Source of the DNA: Bradyrhizobium hereditatis
GTDB taxonomy: Bacteria > Pseudomonadota > Alphaproteobacteria > Rhizobiales > Xanthobacteraceae
NCBI RefSeq assembly: GCF_020329435.1
Contig: NZ_JAGKJK010000007.1
Span: forward strand, 354,771 to 418,770
Direction: 5' to 3'
DNA: 64,000 nucleotides
Shown: positions 47,363 to 57,224 of the stretch, one piece after another
How positions within the stretch are numbered: the first letter of the stretch is position 1
Layout: every line of letters starts with the position of its first letter
The notes under the pieces: model-generated
Seen by the model: the letters and a program-made list of their open reading frames with translations, nothing else
The model's database searches: none
Told to the model about the DNA's origin: nothing
Made by a program: the position numbers and the translations under genes

Positions 47363-48685
47363 ATGACCACCATCGCAACAGCGCCGCCCGCGCGGGCGTC
47401 GCAAACTTGGTACAAAATCCTCTACGTTCAGGTGCTGATCGCGATCCTGATTGGCGTCCTCGTCGGTTGGCTGTGGCCGTCGCTCGCGACCAACGACTGG
47501 GTCAAGGCGCTCGGTGATGGCTTCATTAAGCTAATCAAGATGCTGATCGCGCCGATCATCTTTTGCACCGTGGTCTCGGGTATCGCGCACATCCAGGATG
47601 CGAAAAAGGTCGGCCGGGTCGGCCTCAAGGCGCTGGTCTATTTCGAGATCGTCTCCACCTTTGCCTTGGTGCTCGGCCTGGTGATGGGCAATCTTTTTCA
47701 GATCGGCCACGGCCTTGCGGCCAAGCCCGATGCCGCAGCCGTCGCCAACTACGTGAAGCAGGCGGAAGCCTCGAAAAGCGTCGATTTCATCCTCAATATC
47801 ATTCCCGACACCGTGGTCGGCGCGCTGGCGCGCGGCGACATCCTGCAGGTGCTCTTGTTTGCGATCCTGTTCGGCTTCTCGCTGATGGCGCTGGGTGAGC
47901 GCGGCGCAAAGTTGCGTGGCATGATCGACGACGCGGCGCACGCGGTGTTCGGCGTCATCGCCATTATCATGAAGGTAGCGCCGATCGGCGCGTTCGGGGC
48001 CATGGCATTCACGATCGGTAAGTTCGGGCCAGCGGCGCTCGGCAATCTGATCGGTCTCGTCGCGCTGTTCTATGCTACGGCCGCGCTGTTCGTGGTGGTC
48101 GTGCTCGGCCTGATCGCGCGCTTCGTTGGCTTTTCGATCTTCAAGTTTATCGCCTATATCAAAGACGAGCTCTTGCTTGTGCTCGGCACCTCGTCCTCCG
48201 AAAGCGCGCTACCGCAGTTGATGAGGAAGCTCGAACGGCTGGGCTGCTCGAAGCCCGTGGTCGGCCTCGTGGTGCCTACCGGCTACTCCTTCAACCTCGA
48301 TGGCACCAACATCTACATGACCTTGGCAACGCTGTTTATCGCTCAGGCGCTCGGGGTCGATCTCAGTTTCGGCCAGCAGCTGACCATTCTCGTCGTGGCG
48401 ATGCTGACTTCGAAAGGCGCAAGCGGTATCACCGGGGCCGGCTTCATCACGCTCGCGGCGACGCTTTCAGTGGTTAATCCGGTGCTGGTGCCGGGCATGG
48501 CAATCGTGTTCTCGATCGACAAATTTATGAGCGAGGTGCGCGCACTTACTAATATCACCGGCAACGGTATTGCCGCGGTGTTCGTGGCCTGGTGGGAGGG
48601 CGAACTCGACCAGGCCACGCTGCATGCGCGGCTCAACCAGAAAATCGATCCCACCGACGGCGAGACCTCGACCATGGCGGGGTAG
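47363..48685 (+). CDS. dctA: C4-dicarboxylate transporter DctA
   Basis: Proton/sodium symporter for succinate, malate and fumarate, the carbon source of bacteroids. The 440-residue protein has the family motifs LIKMLIAPIIFCTVVSGIA, the SS-rich loop GTSSSESALPQLMRKLE, PTGYSFNLDGTNIYM and MLTSKGASGITGAGFI. Start ATG 47363 after GGAAGGAG; length normal. Intact copy; a truncated one lies at 21.8 kb with the same upstream sequence. Confidence 0.96.
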   Translation: MTTIATAPPARASQTWYKILYVQVLIAILIGVLVGWLWPSLATNDWVKALGDGFIKLIKMLIAPIIFCTVVSGIAHIQDAKKVGRVGLKALVYFEIVSTFALVLGLVMGNLFQIGHGLAAKPDAAAVANYVKQAEASKSVDFILNIIPDTVVGALARGDILQVLLFAILFGFSLMALGERGAKLRGMIDDAAHAVFGVIAIIMKVAPIGAFGAMAFTIGKFGPAALGNLIGLVALFYATAALFVVVVLGLIARFVGFSIFKFIAYIKDELLLVLGTSSSESALPQLMRKLERLGCSKPVVGLVVPTGYSFNLDGTNIYMTLATLFIAQALGVDLSFGQQLTILVVAMLTSKGASGITGAGFITLAATLSVVNPVLVPGMAIVFSIDKFMSEVRALTNITGNGIAAVFVAWWEGELDQATLHARLNQKIDPTDGETSTMAG

Positions 48686-48706
48686 GCGGCTGCAGTTCTA
48701 TCCGTC

Positions 48707-48854
48707 ATTCCAGGGCAAGTCGAACTCGGATGTAACCGGATTCGCGGGTCTTAGTGGTGCAAGTCGGCAGCAGCCGATTTGGATTGCGCACGCGGAAATC
48801 TCTCGCCGCGATCTCTGGATTGCCGGTTCGCTCGCTTCATGAGCGCCCTGGAAT
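48707..48854. repeat. Widely spaced inverted repeat after dctA
   Basis: ATTCCAGGGC (48707-48716) and GCCCTGGAAT (48845-48854) are perfect 10-base inverted arms 128 bases apart. May be a small palindromic repeat or the ends of a tiny insertion. No coding in between. Confidence 0.35.
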
Positions 48855-48865
48855 AACGTCTAAAA

Positions 48866-49070
48866 GGCTGCCCGTGAGACGAGGGGAAACCCCGGTTTGC
48901 CGGGCGGTTTCTCAGGAGCAGCCGAGTATGAACGGCTGCTTGAAAGTGGAAGTCCTCTATCCAACCGCATGAGGGCAAAGGGTTAGCGAAGTGCAACGAC
49001 ATTGCGAAGGGGGGTCTGAAGAAGCCGTGGAGCAAAGCCGCGGACGGACTAATCTAAAGCGTGATGAGGT
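48866..49070 (+). mobile_element. Possible group II intron 5' fragment
   Basis: The run GAGACGAGGGGAAACCCCGG, TTTGCCGGGCGG, AAAGTGGAAGTCC, then GTGCAACGACATTGCGAAGG and GGAGCAAAGCC resembles the domain I start of bacterial group II introns. No reverse transcriptase follows; the DNA turns into IS630 sequence at about 49.1 kb. Judged by appearance only. Confidence 0.4.
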
Positions 49071-49148
49071 TAGCTTAAATCGATTTGGGATTCCAAAATG
49101 AGGAGACCTCTGATTTACCATGAGGGCTCGGCGTGGAGGCCAGCATGG

Positions 49149-49860
49149 ATGGGAAAGCCTTACTTTGAGGATCTTCGGAAGCGGGTCGTTGTAGGTTGTT
49201 ACCGGCGGATATGCCGGAGCGAGGCGGCTAAACAGTTCGGCATTGCGGTCAGCACCGCCGTAGGATGGGTGCGACGGCATCGGAGATCGGCAGCGTAGCG
49301 CCCGGCGGGATGGGCGGCCACGGGCCGAAGGCGATCCGGCGAACACCGTGTCTGGGTTTTAGGACGAAACAAGGGGGCTTTAGCTTGCGCGGCTTGGTCG
49401 CCGAGCTCGCTGATCGCGGGCTGAAGGCTGATTACCGCTCAGTGGGAGTTCGTCCACGCCGAGAAGCTCAGCTTCAAAGAAAACGGTGGTGGCTGGCGAA
49501 CGCGACGGTCCGGACCTCGCCCGACGGCGAGCTCAGTGGATCAAATACCAAGATCGCCTTCGAACCTGAGCGCTTGGTCTTCAGCGACGAGATCTGGAAC
49601 AGGACCGATATGGCGGCCTAGCGGGAGTGGGCGTCCGGTAGCGAGAGGAGTCCCAGCAAGGTTCCGCATGGCCGCTGGAAGACTATGACCTTCCTGGCTG
49701 CATTGCACCATCTTTGGATCGAGGCGCCATGTTTCTCGAGGGGCCGAACGATGGTGAGTTTCCGCCTTTACGTCGAGAAAGTCCTCCTTCCGACGCTTCG
49801 TCCCGGCGAAATTCTCATCATGGACAATCTCGGCAGCCATAGAAGAAAATCGTACGTCAG
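49149..49860 (+). mobile_element. IS630-family transposase remnant
   Basis: MGKPYFEDLRKRVVVGCYRR begins the helix-turn-helix part at 49149. FSLRGLVAELADRGLKADYRSV, FEPERLVFSDEIW, KTMTFLAALHH and SFRLYVEKVLLPTLRPGEIL follow in order but in several frames, with at least one stop. The last DDE part is missing after MDNLGSHRRK. Dead. Confidence 0.82.
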
Positions 49861-49861
49861 C

Positions 49862-50110
49862 TTACCGGCCTCTTCAGTTTCACATAAGTGCCGCTGTCGT
49901 GAACCCAGAGCCGATGCTTGGGCATCGTGCGACAGTCTTTGCTCCGTCTCCGTACTGAAGACGTTCGCAGATATGGCGCGCTCGACCTTGGAGGCCAGGA
50001 CACTCAAGTGATCCGCAAGCCTTGCGAACAGCTCTCCCTTTTCCAGGCCAGTCGTCAGATCGCTGATCAATTTGCATTCGGCTGCATCAGTGCGGAGCTT
50101 TTTCAAGTGC
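49862..50110 (-). pseudogene. Hypothetical protein truncated by IS630
   Basis: The minus frame reads LRTDAAECKLISDLTTGLEK, GELFARLADHLSVLASKVER: a helical small protein of a type common in Bradyrhizobium. After about 85 residues it runs into the IS630 remnant. Function unknown. Confidence 0.4.
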
Positions 50111-50648
50111 TTCTGCAGGTCTTTAATTAATATGCCGTGGGAGCGACCTATTCAGACCAATTAATCGGGGTGTAGTTCAGCTTCCGCCGATCCATTTCCG
50201 AACCAAACAATTCAATAGGTGCGCAGATTGCTACCAACAAAGCGGCAACTTCCGGCGTTCGCGCGACCGGCGACACTTGCCGCCGCATACTTCCCCAAAG
50301 AGACAGTAAGCTCTCATCTTTCGAGCTTGAAAAGTTCATGCGGACGCCCCAATTCTTGCGCGCAGTTGCTACAGGCATCTCAAGGGCCGGAGCGTTCGTT
50401 TCGGATATTGCCACGCAGAAACCAAGTACCCGCTGCACATTAACCACACGAGTTTTTCGGTCACCCGCGCTACGCCTATCACGTCGGTTCGAACAGAACA
50501 GCTGGGTTTTGCAGCGTCAATGTTTGATCGTTCCACGTGTTGCCAGCTAGCCGGTGTGGCTTAGACTCATCAGTTGGCTGCGATCCCACTTCGTGTTCAG
50601 GAATTAATTTGACGTGTAAGCGGTCGCGCAGTTCAAAGGAAGTGAGCG
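50111..50648. other. Spacer, no gene supported
   Basis: A 99-codon minus frame at 50148-50447 is open, but I recognise nothing in it. The end carries the AAGGAAGTGAG ribosome site of the small gene that follows. Confidence 0.4.
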
Positions 50649-50750
50649 ATGGAGGTGCATATGTATTCGGCTCTTGTCGGGATTCTTATTCTTTTGAGCA
50701 TCGGCATACTATTGGCCCACGCGATGGATGCTTTTCGCTCCCGTTTGTGA
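50649..50750 (+). CDS. Tiny single-helix membrane protein
   Basis: A 33-codon frame: MEVHMYSALVGILILLSIGI then LLAHAMDAFRSRL. One strong transmembrane helix, N-terminus short, basic tail (RSR) predicted inside. AAGGAAGTGAG sits 5-15 bases before ATG 50649; an internal ATG at 50661 gives 29 residues. Codon use and helix pattern look selected. Function unknown; small proteins like this are easy to miss in annotation. Confidence 0.6.
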   Translation: MEVHMYSALVGILILLSIGILLAHAMDAFRSRL

Positions 50751-51940
50751 GAGCAAATCCCGATACGGACGATCCGCTCATGCAAACAGTGCTGCGCCTG
50801 CCTCAGTTCTGACGACGGATCGCGCCCCGTGAAGCGATCGAGTTCTCAGAGCGCCGTCCTGCGTGCGGAGGCCTCTCCCGTAAGCCAAGTGATGTCGGCG
50901 GCGTCGCCCTCAGCCGCTCTGGAGATCCGGCGGCGACTTCGGCGATCCGAAGGTGATCCGGAATTCGGCGAACTGACCCGAGGATCTGTTCGCGCGCGGG
51001 GGCTGTACCCTTCTCGCAAGTCCGCGCGAGGCTCAGATCAAACCCGATCAGGAAGTCACCCATATAGGTGCCGTCTAGCTTCTAGTTGAACCGCCTCAGC
51101 CTATCATTTCAAGGTCGAGTAAGCACTTTTTAAGGTTGTTATTCGCTTCGGCTGAGAACCTTCTTGTTTCGTCTTGCCGCTTGAAACGCGACTTGACTGG
51201 TTTTGCACTCACCGCGCCCAAGTGCCTGCAGACCCTCGTGAGATCGCTCGACACACCCTCCAGGATAAAGCTAGTTTTCGAGCGGCATCATTTCGGAAAA
51301 GAACGCCTTTGACGCTGCCTACTCAGAGCCGGAAGCCCCTCGAACTTGAGCTCCACGAGTGGGACCAGGCCTTCGCTTCCGTCCCTCCAACACCCTTCCC
51401 ATGCTCGTGATCAGCGAGCTGAACATCCTGGCCTCGTCTCGACCGAAAAGGCCCATCTAGGCTACCTTCGCAGCTCTCGGACCTGGCCTTGATTGCCTGG
51501 TCGACAAGCCCCTCGTTCTTCCATATGTGCGAATGGACGCCGTGCAGCGAACCGGCGGGTTAATGCGGTGGCAGAGCTCAAGGAAACCAGGCAGGCGCAC
51601 ATCACCGTTTGGTGGAATGGCGGTTCTCTCGGCAGCGCAGCCTTTTCCTAAGAGGTTCTATCCCACGCTGGACATACTGGTAACCAACGCCGGCAACCGC
51701 GTTGGCTGCAGAAGACCGTTTGATGATCGAGAAGATGCCGACAAAGATGTAAGCGGTCATCATGGCTGCAAACAACAGATACCCGATCGTCGTGACGGGC
51801 GCCGCTCAGACGCGATGATGAAGTCGAATAGATGAGATGCCGCACAAATCTGTGGTGCAGCGGGGTGCGAATTGCGGCGCTGGCTTGCGCTGCTCGCGAG
51901 ATCGGGTGCTACTTGATGTAGTCCGAACAATTCGAAATGA
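50751..51940. other. 1.2-kb decayed stretch
   Basis: Open frames are short and conflicting. Near 51665-51690 the plus strand reads LDILVTNAGN, an SDR-like scrap too short to assign. Otherwise nothing recognised. Confidence 0.45.
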
Positions 51941-52078
51941 TCAATCAGAAATGCTTGTGAACACGACCATCCAGCCGACGAATGAGGCTGTCGCAGCCGT
52001 CACCGCACTATAGCTTCCGCGCCTGCCGAATGCCACTACCAGCAGCGTGAGGCTCGCAGCGATAAGTACTTCGCTCAA
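51941..52078 (-). CDS. Possible two-helix small membrane protein
   Basis: A 45-codon minus frame with a TTG start: SEVLIAASLTLLVVAFG, RRGSYSAVTAATASFVGWMV, VFTSIS. Two hydrophobic stretches separated by RRGS. No clear ribosome site; could be a remnant. Confidence 0.3.
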   Translation of the reverse strand: MSEVLIAASLTLLVVAFGRRGSYSAVTAATASFVGWMVVFTSISD

Positions 52079-52199
52079 TGCGCTTCGGCACTTATTATGT
52101 CCAGGAGTCTTTGAAGCGCTTGCGCGTTAAGACGCTGTGTTGCATGGCAAACGGAGCCATCCGACCCCTCTACGGCAAGCGATTCGATGCATGTCTCCC

Positions 52200-52362
52200 G
52201 GCCCGTGTCCGTCTTCGGCACGACTAGGCCGCTCGCGAAACCGACAGCACATAGAATTGTGATGAAGAAAGCGATGTCCGCGGCCGATCCGTAGAGAAAA
52301 CTGACGATTTTTGAAAATCGAGTTCCGGACGATTCCTGGATAATGCGGTGGGTTGGGGTCAT
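52200..52362 (-). pseudogene. MddA/isoprenylcysteine methyltransferase-like 5' fragment
   Basis: From ATG 52362: MTPTHRIIQESSGTRFSKIV, SFLYGSAADIAFFITILCAV and GFASGLVVPKTDTGRE. This matches, from memory, the N-terminus of the membrane methanethiol methyltransferase (MddA) family of Bradyrhizobium. Homology stops after about 55 residues. Only the first membrane helix is left. Confidence 0.5.
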
Positions 52363-53321
52363 GATCGACTCCGTTAAGCCAACACTGCCCCACGCAGGGC
52401 GATAAAGAATACCGAAATCACGGCCCAAAGCCCTGAAGAGGCACTTGGTTTGTCGGTAACGCGATAATAGGTGTTTTTGAGGAAAGAATCGTCCGGAATC
52501 TGCTCAACAGGCCTCTCGATCCTGGTAGCTGAACGGTAGTCGAACGGTCGCGCTACGCTCCAACCATCGGTTGTTCTTTGTGACCGGGCTATCCAGCGCT
52601 TCGACCGAATTGCGCGACCACGACGAAATCAAGGCGCTCTACCTCGGCGCTCGCCGCGATGGCGTCAGCGAAGCCGCTGACGCCTGCCGTTGCCTGACTT
52701 TGATTGACAGAGGGGAAACTGGCCTGGCTACGGACAATCTAGCGCAAGATCAATTGAGACGTTTATTCTGGAACTATAGGCGGAGCAATCGAATCTCGAC
52801 GGTCTGCACTATGAAGGCGACGATCGGCGGTACGGCGATCTGCAGGGCTTGCGCTAGGACGACAGTGTTCATGGGGCCAGCGGGGTGCGGCCAGCCGGGC
52901 CTCCTGGTCAGAAAGTTGTGAGATGAACGCCCTCATAAACCTTAGCTCGCATCGAGGCGAGCCGCGATAGATTTTTCGATACGGAGGCAACGATTTTAGA
53001 ACGGGATAGGGGTGTCAGCCACCCCCGTACCCGCGACTGGACAGCAAAACTGATCGGAGTACCAGTTTGTGGTGCAGGAACCGCTTGGCGCGATGGCGAG
53101 CTGGCAGTTTTAAGGCGCACCGATAAGCAGCACCCGCTGCAGTGCCCCGCGAATGATTCCGTCCTCATAGACACGAACACGCGTCGCCGGTCCACGGCCT
53201 TGGCTTTGTCGACTCCGATCGCGCGCCTCATCCTGTCAGGCAGGGAGAGAGGTTAGCAAGTTTTCGTTCGGTGACTCACAACACCAACCGGCTTTTCTGG
53301 CAGCGCTAAGGGCGCAATTCG
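52363..53321. other. About 950 bp without a supported gene
   Basis: Short frames only. A 32-codon hydrophobic minus frame at 52774-52872 was seen but lacks a ribosome site. Confidence 0.45.
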
Positions 53322-53337
53322 TGTCCAACAGCTGACA
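53322..53337 (+). promoter_or_regulatory. NifA site for the thioredoxin gene
   Basis: TGTCCAACAGCTGACA is an exact TGT-N10-ACA. Its centre is about 134 bases before the start predicted from the sigma54 element at 53437. Confidence 0.8.
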
Positions 53338-53436
53338 GCGGCACAAAGCCCGTCAGGTTCAGAACACCGATCGGCTTGGGCTCCGTGGAGTTTTTTTCAA
53401 AGCTAGTCAGACGCTTAATGCGGCGCTGACGAAGAT

Positions 53437-53452
53437 GGCACGGCTATTGCTG
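53437..53452 (+). promoter_or_regulatory. Perfect sigma54 promoter, nifH type
   Basis: TGGCACGGCTATTGCT is a complete match to TGGCACG-N4-TTGCW. It belongs to a segment copied from the nifH 5' region. Confidence 0.9.
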
Positions 53453-53508
53453 TTGAGATCCAGCAACACTGAGTCAGGGCTGAGTGAATCCAGAGCGCAA
53501 AACGAGCG

Positions 53509-53600
53509 ATGCTCCTTCCCTTGAACCCGTGTGCCCCGTTCTGAGAGATACGCTGGCGCAAAAAGTCGCGCAACGTTTGGCAATAGTTATGGAGAACAAC
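53509..53600 (+). repeat. Copy of the nifH leader
   Basis: CTTCCCTTGAACCCGTGTGC and nearby GTTCTGAGAGA, TTTGGCAA and ATGGAGAACAACATG line up with positions 8-107 before nifH (CTTCCCTTGAACCCGTGTGC, TTTCTGAGAGA, TTTGGCAA, ATGGAGAGCAACATG). Small gaps apart, the two leaders are the same sequence, up to and including the start codon. Confidence 0.9.
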
Positions 53601-54785
53601 ATGGTGCTGCGCATGGAGTCCTCAGCTCCTCCGATCAAGGTGGAGAACTGGCTGCGTGGCCAGCCCCTCACGAGCTTCCAACCGGGAAAAGTGTACATCG
53701 TCGAATTTTGGGCAACTTGGTGCGCACCCTGTGTGGCGGCGATGCCCCATCTGGTGCAGCTGCAAGATAAATACAAAGACAGCGGAGTTGAGGTCCTCGG
53801 AGTCGCAGCTTACGAACGAGCTCCAACGGCGGACGAGGCCCGAACCAACTTGGACGCATGGTTGACCGAAAAGTTCTCGAATATCAACTACCGGATCGGA
53901 TTCGACTACACAGGGAATATGAACAAGCTTTGGATGGATCCCAGCTTTTCTGTCGGGATTCCTACCTCGTTCGTCGTCGACCGTGACGGCCATATCGCCT
54001 TTATCGGTTCTCCAACGCAACTCAATGACGTTCTGCCGAAAATTCTTAACGGCGGCTGGCGCACCAGCGATGAAGCTAGAGCCGCCGATACAGAGCGGAT
54101 CGCCGAAGGCGAACGCACAATGCACGAAAAGACGCGCAAGCGAGCGTTGACTGAGCGGATCTTCGCCAAACTTACGCCGGCGATGAAGGCGGAGGATTGG
54201 GCGAAGGCGCTTTCGGCGCTCGAAGAGGCCGTCGCTGTGATGCCGGACGACGTCAACTTCCGCGTGCTCCATGCGGATCTGTTGCTTCACAAAGTGCACG
54301 ACTTGCAGACCGGCTTGCCGGTCATGAGTCAATTGGTTCGCGACGCGATAGACAAAAAATCCGAGCTGTGGATGGCCGGGGCGATGCGCCAACTCTTCGA
54401 TCCGGCGAATGACAACTCCCACTTCCCGCCTGCCGAACGCTTTGCGATGGGCAAGGAGTTGTCCGAACACATCCTGGCACTGAATCCTCCGCAACGCGGC
54501 GACGGCTCCAAGTTCCTGTCCTATGGGGCGGTCGCTCAGTATTATTATGAGACCGGAAACAAGGATCGCGCTGTCGAGTTGGTCGAGGTTGCTCTGAAAT
54601 CGCTGGACGGTCCTGAGCCTATCCCCGACAAACTGAAACAGCAGATTCTGTCGCTGTTGGTCCAAGCGCTGGCCAACTACAAGGGTGAGAAGGCTTGCTA
54701 CGGGGCTCTTTGTGCGACTCCGCAAGACGGGTCTCCGAAAGAGTCAAAGCGCAGGCGCCGGAAGAGAAAACATGAAAAAGGGTAA
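53601..54785 (+). CDS. Thioredoxin-fold/TPR-like protein under nifH-type control
   Basis: A 394-residue protein. Residues about 8-150 are a TlpA/ResA-type thioredoxin domain with EFWATWCAPC (redox pair C-A-P-C near residue 41-44) and the cis-Pro loop VGIPTSFVVDRDG. The C-terminal about 220 residues are helical and TPR-like (DWAKALSALEEAVAVMPDDV; AQYYYETGNKDRAVELVEVA), ending in a strongly basic tail (KRRRRKRKHEKG). No signal peptide, so cytoplasmic. Start fixed at ATG 53601 because it is the exact position of the nifH ATG in the copied leader; the frame is open upstream but non-coding. Likely expressed with nitrogenase, perhaps for redox care of Fe-S or bacteroid proteins; role inferred. Confidence 0.88.
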   Translation: MVLRMESSAPPIKVENWLRGQPLTSFQPGKVYIVEFWATWCAPCVAAMPHLVQLQDKYKDSGVEVLGVAAYERAPTADEARTNLDAWLTEKFSNINYRIGFDYTGNMNKLWMDPSFSVGIPTSFVVDRDGHIAFIGSPTQLNDVLPKILNGGWRTSDEARAADTERIAEGERTMHEKTRKRALTERIFAKLTPAMKAEDWAKALSALEEAVAVMPDDVNFRVLHADLLLHKVHDLQTGLPVMSQLVRDAIDKKSELWMAGAMRQLFDPANDNSHFPPAERFAMGKELSEHILALNPPQRGDGSKFLSYGAVAQYYYETGNKDRAVELVEVALKSLDGPEPIPDKLKQQILSLLVQALANYKGEKACYGALCATPQDGSPKESKRRRRKRKHEKG

Positions 54786-54892
54786 TAGTCGGAATTGCTC
54801 GCGGGTGAATTCATCCATTTCTCCGGCGGGCCAGTGGCAACTAAAGACCATCGAGTACAGCGCTGGATCGTTTGCGGCAGGTTGGAGGTCCA

Positions 54893-55040
54893 AATTGCGA
54901 TGACCTCCGGCCGGATCGAGGCGGACGTGATCTTCCAGGTGAAGTCGCACCGTCATCCCATGATGCAAACACTCTGGCGGTCTTAACGGTCTACACGAAA
55001 TGCTGAACGACTCATTCCTCATAAAAAAGCACCCTTTGCG
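54893..55040 (+). pseudogene. fixC: fixC fragment
   Basis: About 150 bases match the 3' part of fixC (7363-7500): AMTSGRI, then QVKSHRHPM against QVKSRSHPM, then LNDSFLIKK against LDDSFVIKD, in shifting frames. A scrap of nif/fix DNA just behind the thioredoxin gene, so the nifH leader and this scrap may have arrived together. Confidence 0.8.
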
Positions 55041-55385
55041 CACGGCCATGGCGGCGCCCGGACTTAGGCGGCCATCGCCATGCTTCTGCAGACGGGCGAA
55101 GATGAATGGCGTCGATCCGCATGTCTGGCTCATCCAAGCTATCGAACGGATCGCGCAAGGCTGGCCGATTTCTCAGATCGATGCTCTCATGCTCTGGAAC
55201 CCCCAAAGCTTGAACCACTCAGCTACGCTTACGCAAAGAGGGGGCGAAATGGGAAGAAGATTTCGATCGAAGCCCCCAAACCCCGAGCATTATTGCTTCG
55301 CCTCGGACGGCAGCGCCAAGCATTGGGCACATCGCGTCTGGATCAAAAGGGTCTTACGCCGCGTGTGGCAGAAACTGCTGGCGCC
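55041..55385. other. Spacer before ABC exporter
   Basis: The ABC transporter frame is open upstream here, but the translated sequence looks non-coding. No sigma54 element found. Confidence 0.45.
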
Positions 55386-57224
55386 ATGATGGTTAAAGAT
55401 GACAAATCACCCATCGCAATCGGCGTGGTGATCCCGTTCGTGTTCCGTCACTGGCTAAAGCAGCCCGTCCGCGTCGCGATCGTCCTCGTCGGCTTCTTAG
55501 GGGCCACGGTGGCCGACCTGTTCATGCCGGTCTACTCCGGCCATCTGGTCGATGCATTGACGTCGGGCTCCTTAGACCAGGCGGCCCGACATGCGGCGAT
55601 GGTTGCGTTCGGCGGCATCGTCGCGCTTGGCCTGCTGTCGATGATCCTGCGGCTTGCGGGCTTGCAGGCGATCGCGCCGTTCACGCTGAAAACCATGTCG
55701 GACGTGGCGCGCGAGGCCTTCATGCGGGTGCAGCGGTTCTCGACCGACTGGCACGCCAACTCGTTCGCCGGCTCGACCGTGCGCAAGATCACGCGCGGCA
55801 TGTGGGCGCTCGACCTCCTCAACAACACGATTTTGATGGCATTGTTGCCGTCGCTGGCGGTGCTCGTAGGCTCGATGATCCTGCTCGGTCTGCATTGGCC
55901 CGTGCTCGGCGGCGTGATCGCGGTTGGCGCAGTGATCTATGTCGCGATCACGACGGCATTGACGATTGGCTACATCGCACCGGCGGCCCGTGTCTCCAAT
56001 ACCTGGGACACCAAGGTCGGCGGTACGCTGGCGGACGCGCTCACCTGCAACGCGGTGGTGAAATCCTTTGGTGCGGAGGCGCGCGAGGATGCGCGGCTTA
56101 ACGGTGTCGTCAACCGCTGGCGGGCGCGGGTACTGCGCACCTGGCTGCGCTGCAACGCCACCGGCACAGTGCAGCTCATGATGCTGTTGTGCTTCCGCGT
56201 TTCCGTGATCGGCGGCGCCATTCTGCTGTGGATCGCGGGACGCGCCTCGCCGGGCGACGTCACCTATGTGCTGACCAGCTACTACGTCATCCACGCCTAT
56301 CTGCGCGATGTCGGCATGCACATCAACAATCTGCAGCGTTCGGTGAACGACATGGATGAACTTGTTACCATCCATGGCGAGCCGGTCGGCATTGTCGATG
56401 CGCCCGACGCCAGGCCGATCGACATCCAGGGTGGCAGGATCACGTTCGAGGACGTGACTTTCCTTTATGTCGGGCATCACGCGCCGCTCTACGACGGATT
56501 GACGATCGACATTCGCGCCGGCGAGCGCATCGGTCTGGTCGGCCGTTCCGGCTCCGGCAAGACCACGTTCGTCAAGCTGGTGCAGCGGCTCTATGACGTC
56601 TCCGGCGGCCGTATCCTGATCGACCGTCAGGATATCGCCAAAGCGACGCAGCAATCGCTGCGCAGCCAAATGGCGATCGTGCAACAGGAGCCAATCTTAT
56701 TTCACCGCTCGTTGGCGGAAAACATCGCCTATGGCCGGCCCGGTGCCAGCATGGCGGCGATCGAGCAGGCGGCGCGGCTTGCCAACGCGCACGACTTCAT
56801 CCTGCGGCTGCCCAAAGGTTACGGCACGCTGGTGGGCGAACGCGGTGTCAAGCTGTCGGGCGGCGAACGGCAGCGCGTCGCGCTGGCGCGCGCGTTCCTC
56901 GCGGACGCACCGGTCCTGATCCTGGACGAGGCGACCTCCAGCCTCGATTCGGAATCGGAGGCGCTGATCCAGCAGGCGATGGAGCGGCTGATGAAGGGAC
57001 GCACCTCGATCGTGATCGCACACCGCCTGTCGACGGTGCGCAGCCTCGATCGCATCCTGGTGTTCGACCGTGGCGAGATCGTCGAGCAGGGCACCCACGC
57101 CGCGCTGATCGCGCGGCCGGGCGGCGTTTATCGCGGGCTGTTCGAGCGGCAGGCCATCGAATTCGGTCAGATCTCGGCGGCAGGCCAGACTAAAGCATGG
57201 CTGGCCGCATCCTCGCAGCCTTAG
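55386..57224 (+). CDS. ABC exporter, fused membrane and ATPase domains
   Basis: A 612-residue half-transporter of the type I exporter class, working as a homodimer. Residues about 20-320 hold six hydrophobic helices. The ATPase follows: Walker A GRSGSGKT (about residue 390), Q-loop IVQQEPILF, signature LSGGERQRVALARA, Walker B VLILDEATSSLDS, switch His in VIAHRL. Start ATG 55386 or 55389; the longer frame upstream looks spurious. High-GC coding typical of the host, intact. Substrate unknown: lipid, peptide or drug exporters share this layout. It could serve the neighbouring NRPS, but that gene is broken. Confidence 0.9.
   Translation: MMVKDDKSPIAIGVVIPFVFRHWLKQPVRVAIVLVGFLGATVADLFMPVYSGHLVDALTSGSLDQAARHAAMVAFGGIVALGLLSMILRLAGLQAIAPFTLKTMSDVAREAFMRVQRFSTDWHANSFAGSTVRKITRGMWALDLLNNTILMALLPSLAVLVGSMILLGLHWPVLGGVIAVGAVIYVAITTALTIGYIAPAARVSNTWDTKVGGTLADALTCNAVVKSFGAEAREDARLNGVVNRWRARVLRTWLRCNATGTVQLMMLLCFRVSVIGGAILLWIAGRASPGDVTYVLTSYYVIHAYLRDVGMHINNLQRSVNDMDELVTIHGEPVGIVDAPDARPIDIQGGRITFEDVTFLYVGHHAPLYDGLTIDIRAGERIGLVGRSGSGKTTFVKLVQRLYDVSGGRILIDRQDIAKATQQSLRSQMAIVQQEPILFHRSLAENIAYGRPGASMAAIEQAARLANAHDFILRLPKGYGTLVGERGVKLSGGERQRVALARAFLADAPVLILDEATSSLDSESEALIQQAMERLMKGRTSIVIAHRLSTVRSLDRILVFDRGEIVEQGTHAALIARPGGVYRGLFERQAIEFGQISAAGQTKAWLAASSQP

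Noticed and set aside
51527..51835. SDR-like LDILVTNAGN scrap
   Set aside because: Only about ten residues match; no cofactor loop or active site around it.
52774..52872. 32-codon hydrophobic minus frame
   Set aside because: No ribosome site and no supporting context.
53622..54725. 367-codon minus frame opposite the thioredoxin gene
   Set aside because: Antisense shadow; the plus frame has CAPC, a nifH-type leader and a promoter.
55572..56684. 370-codon minus frame opposite the ABC exporter
   Set aside because: Antisense shadow of a gene with all ABC motifs.
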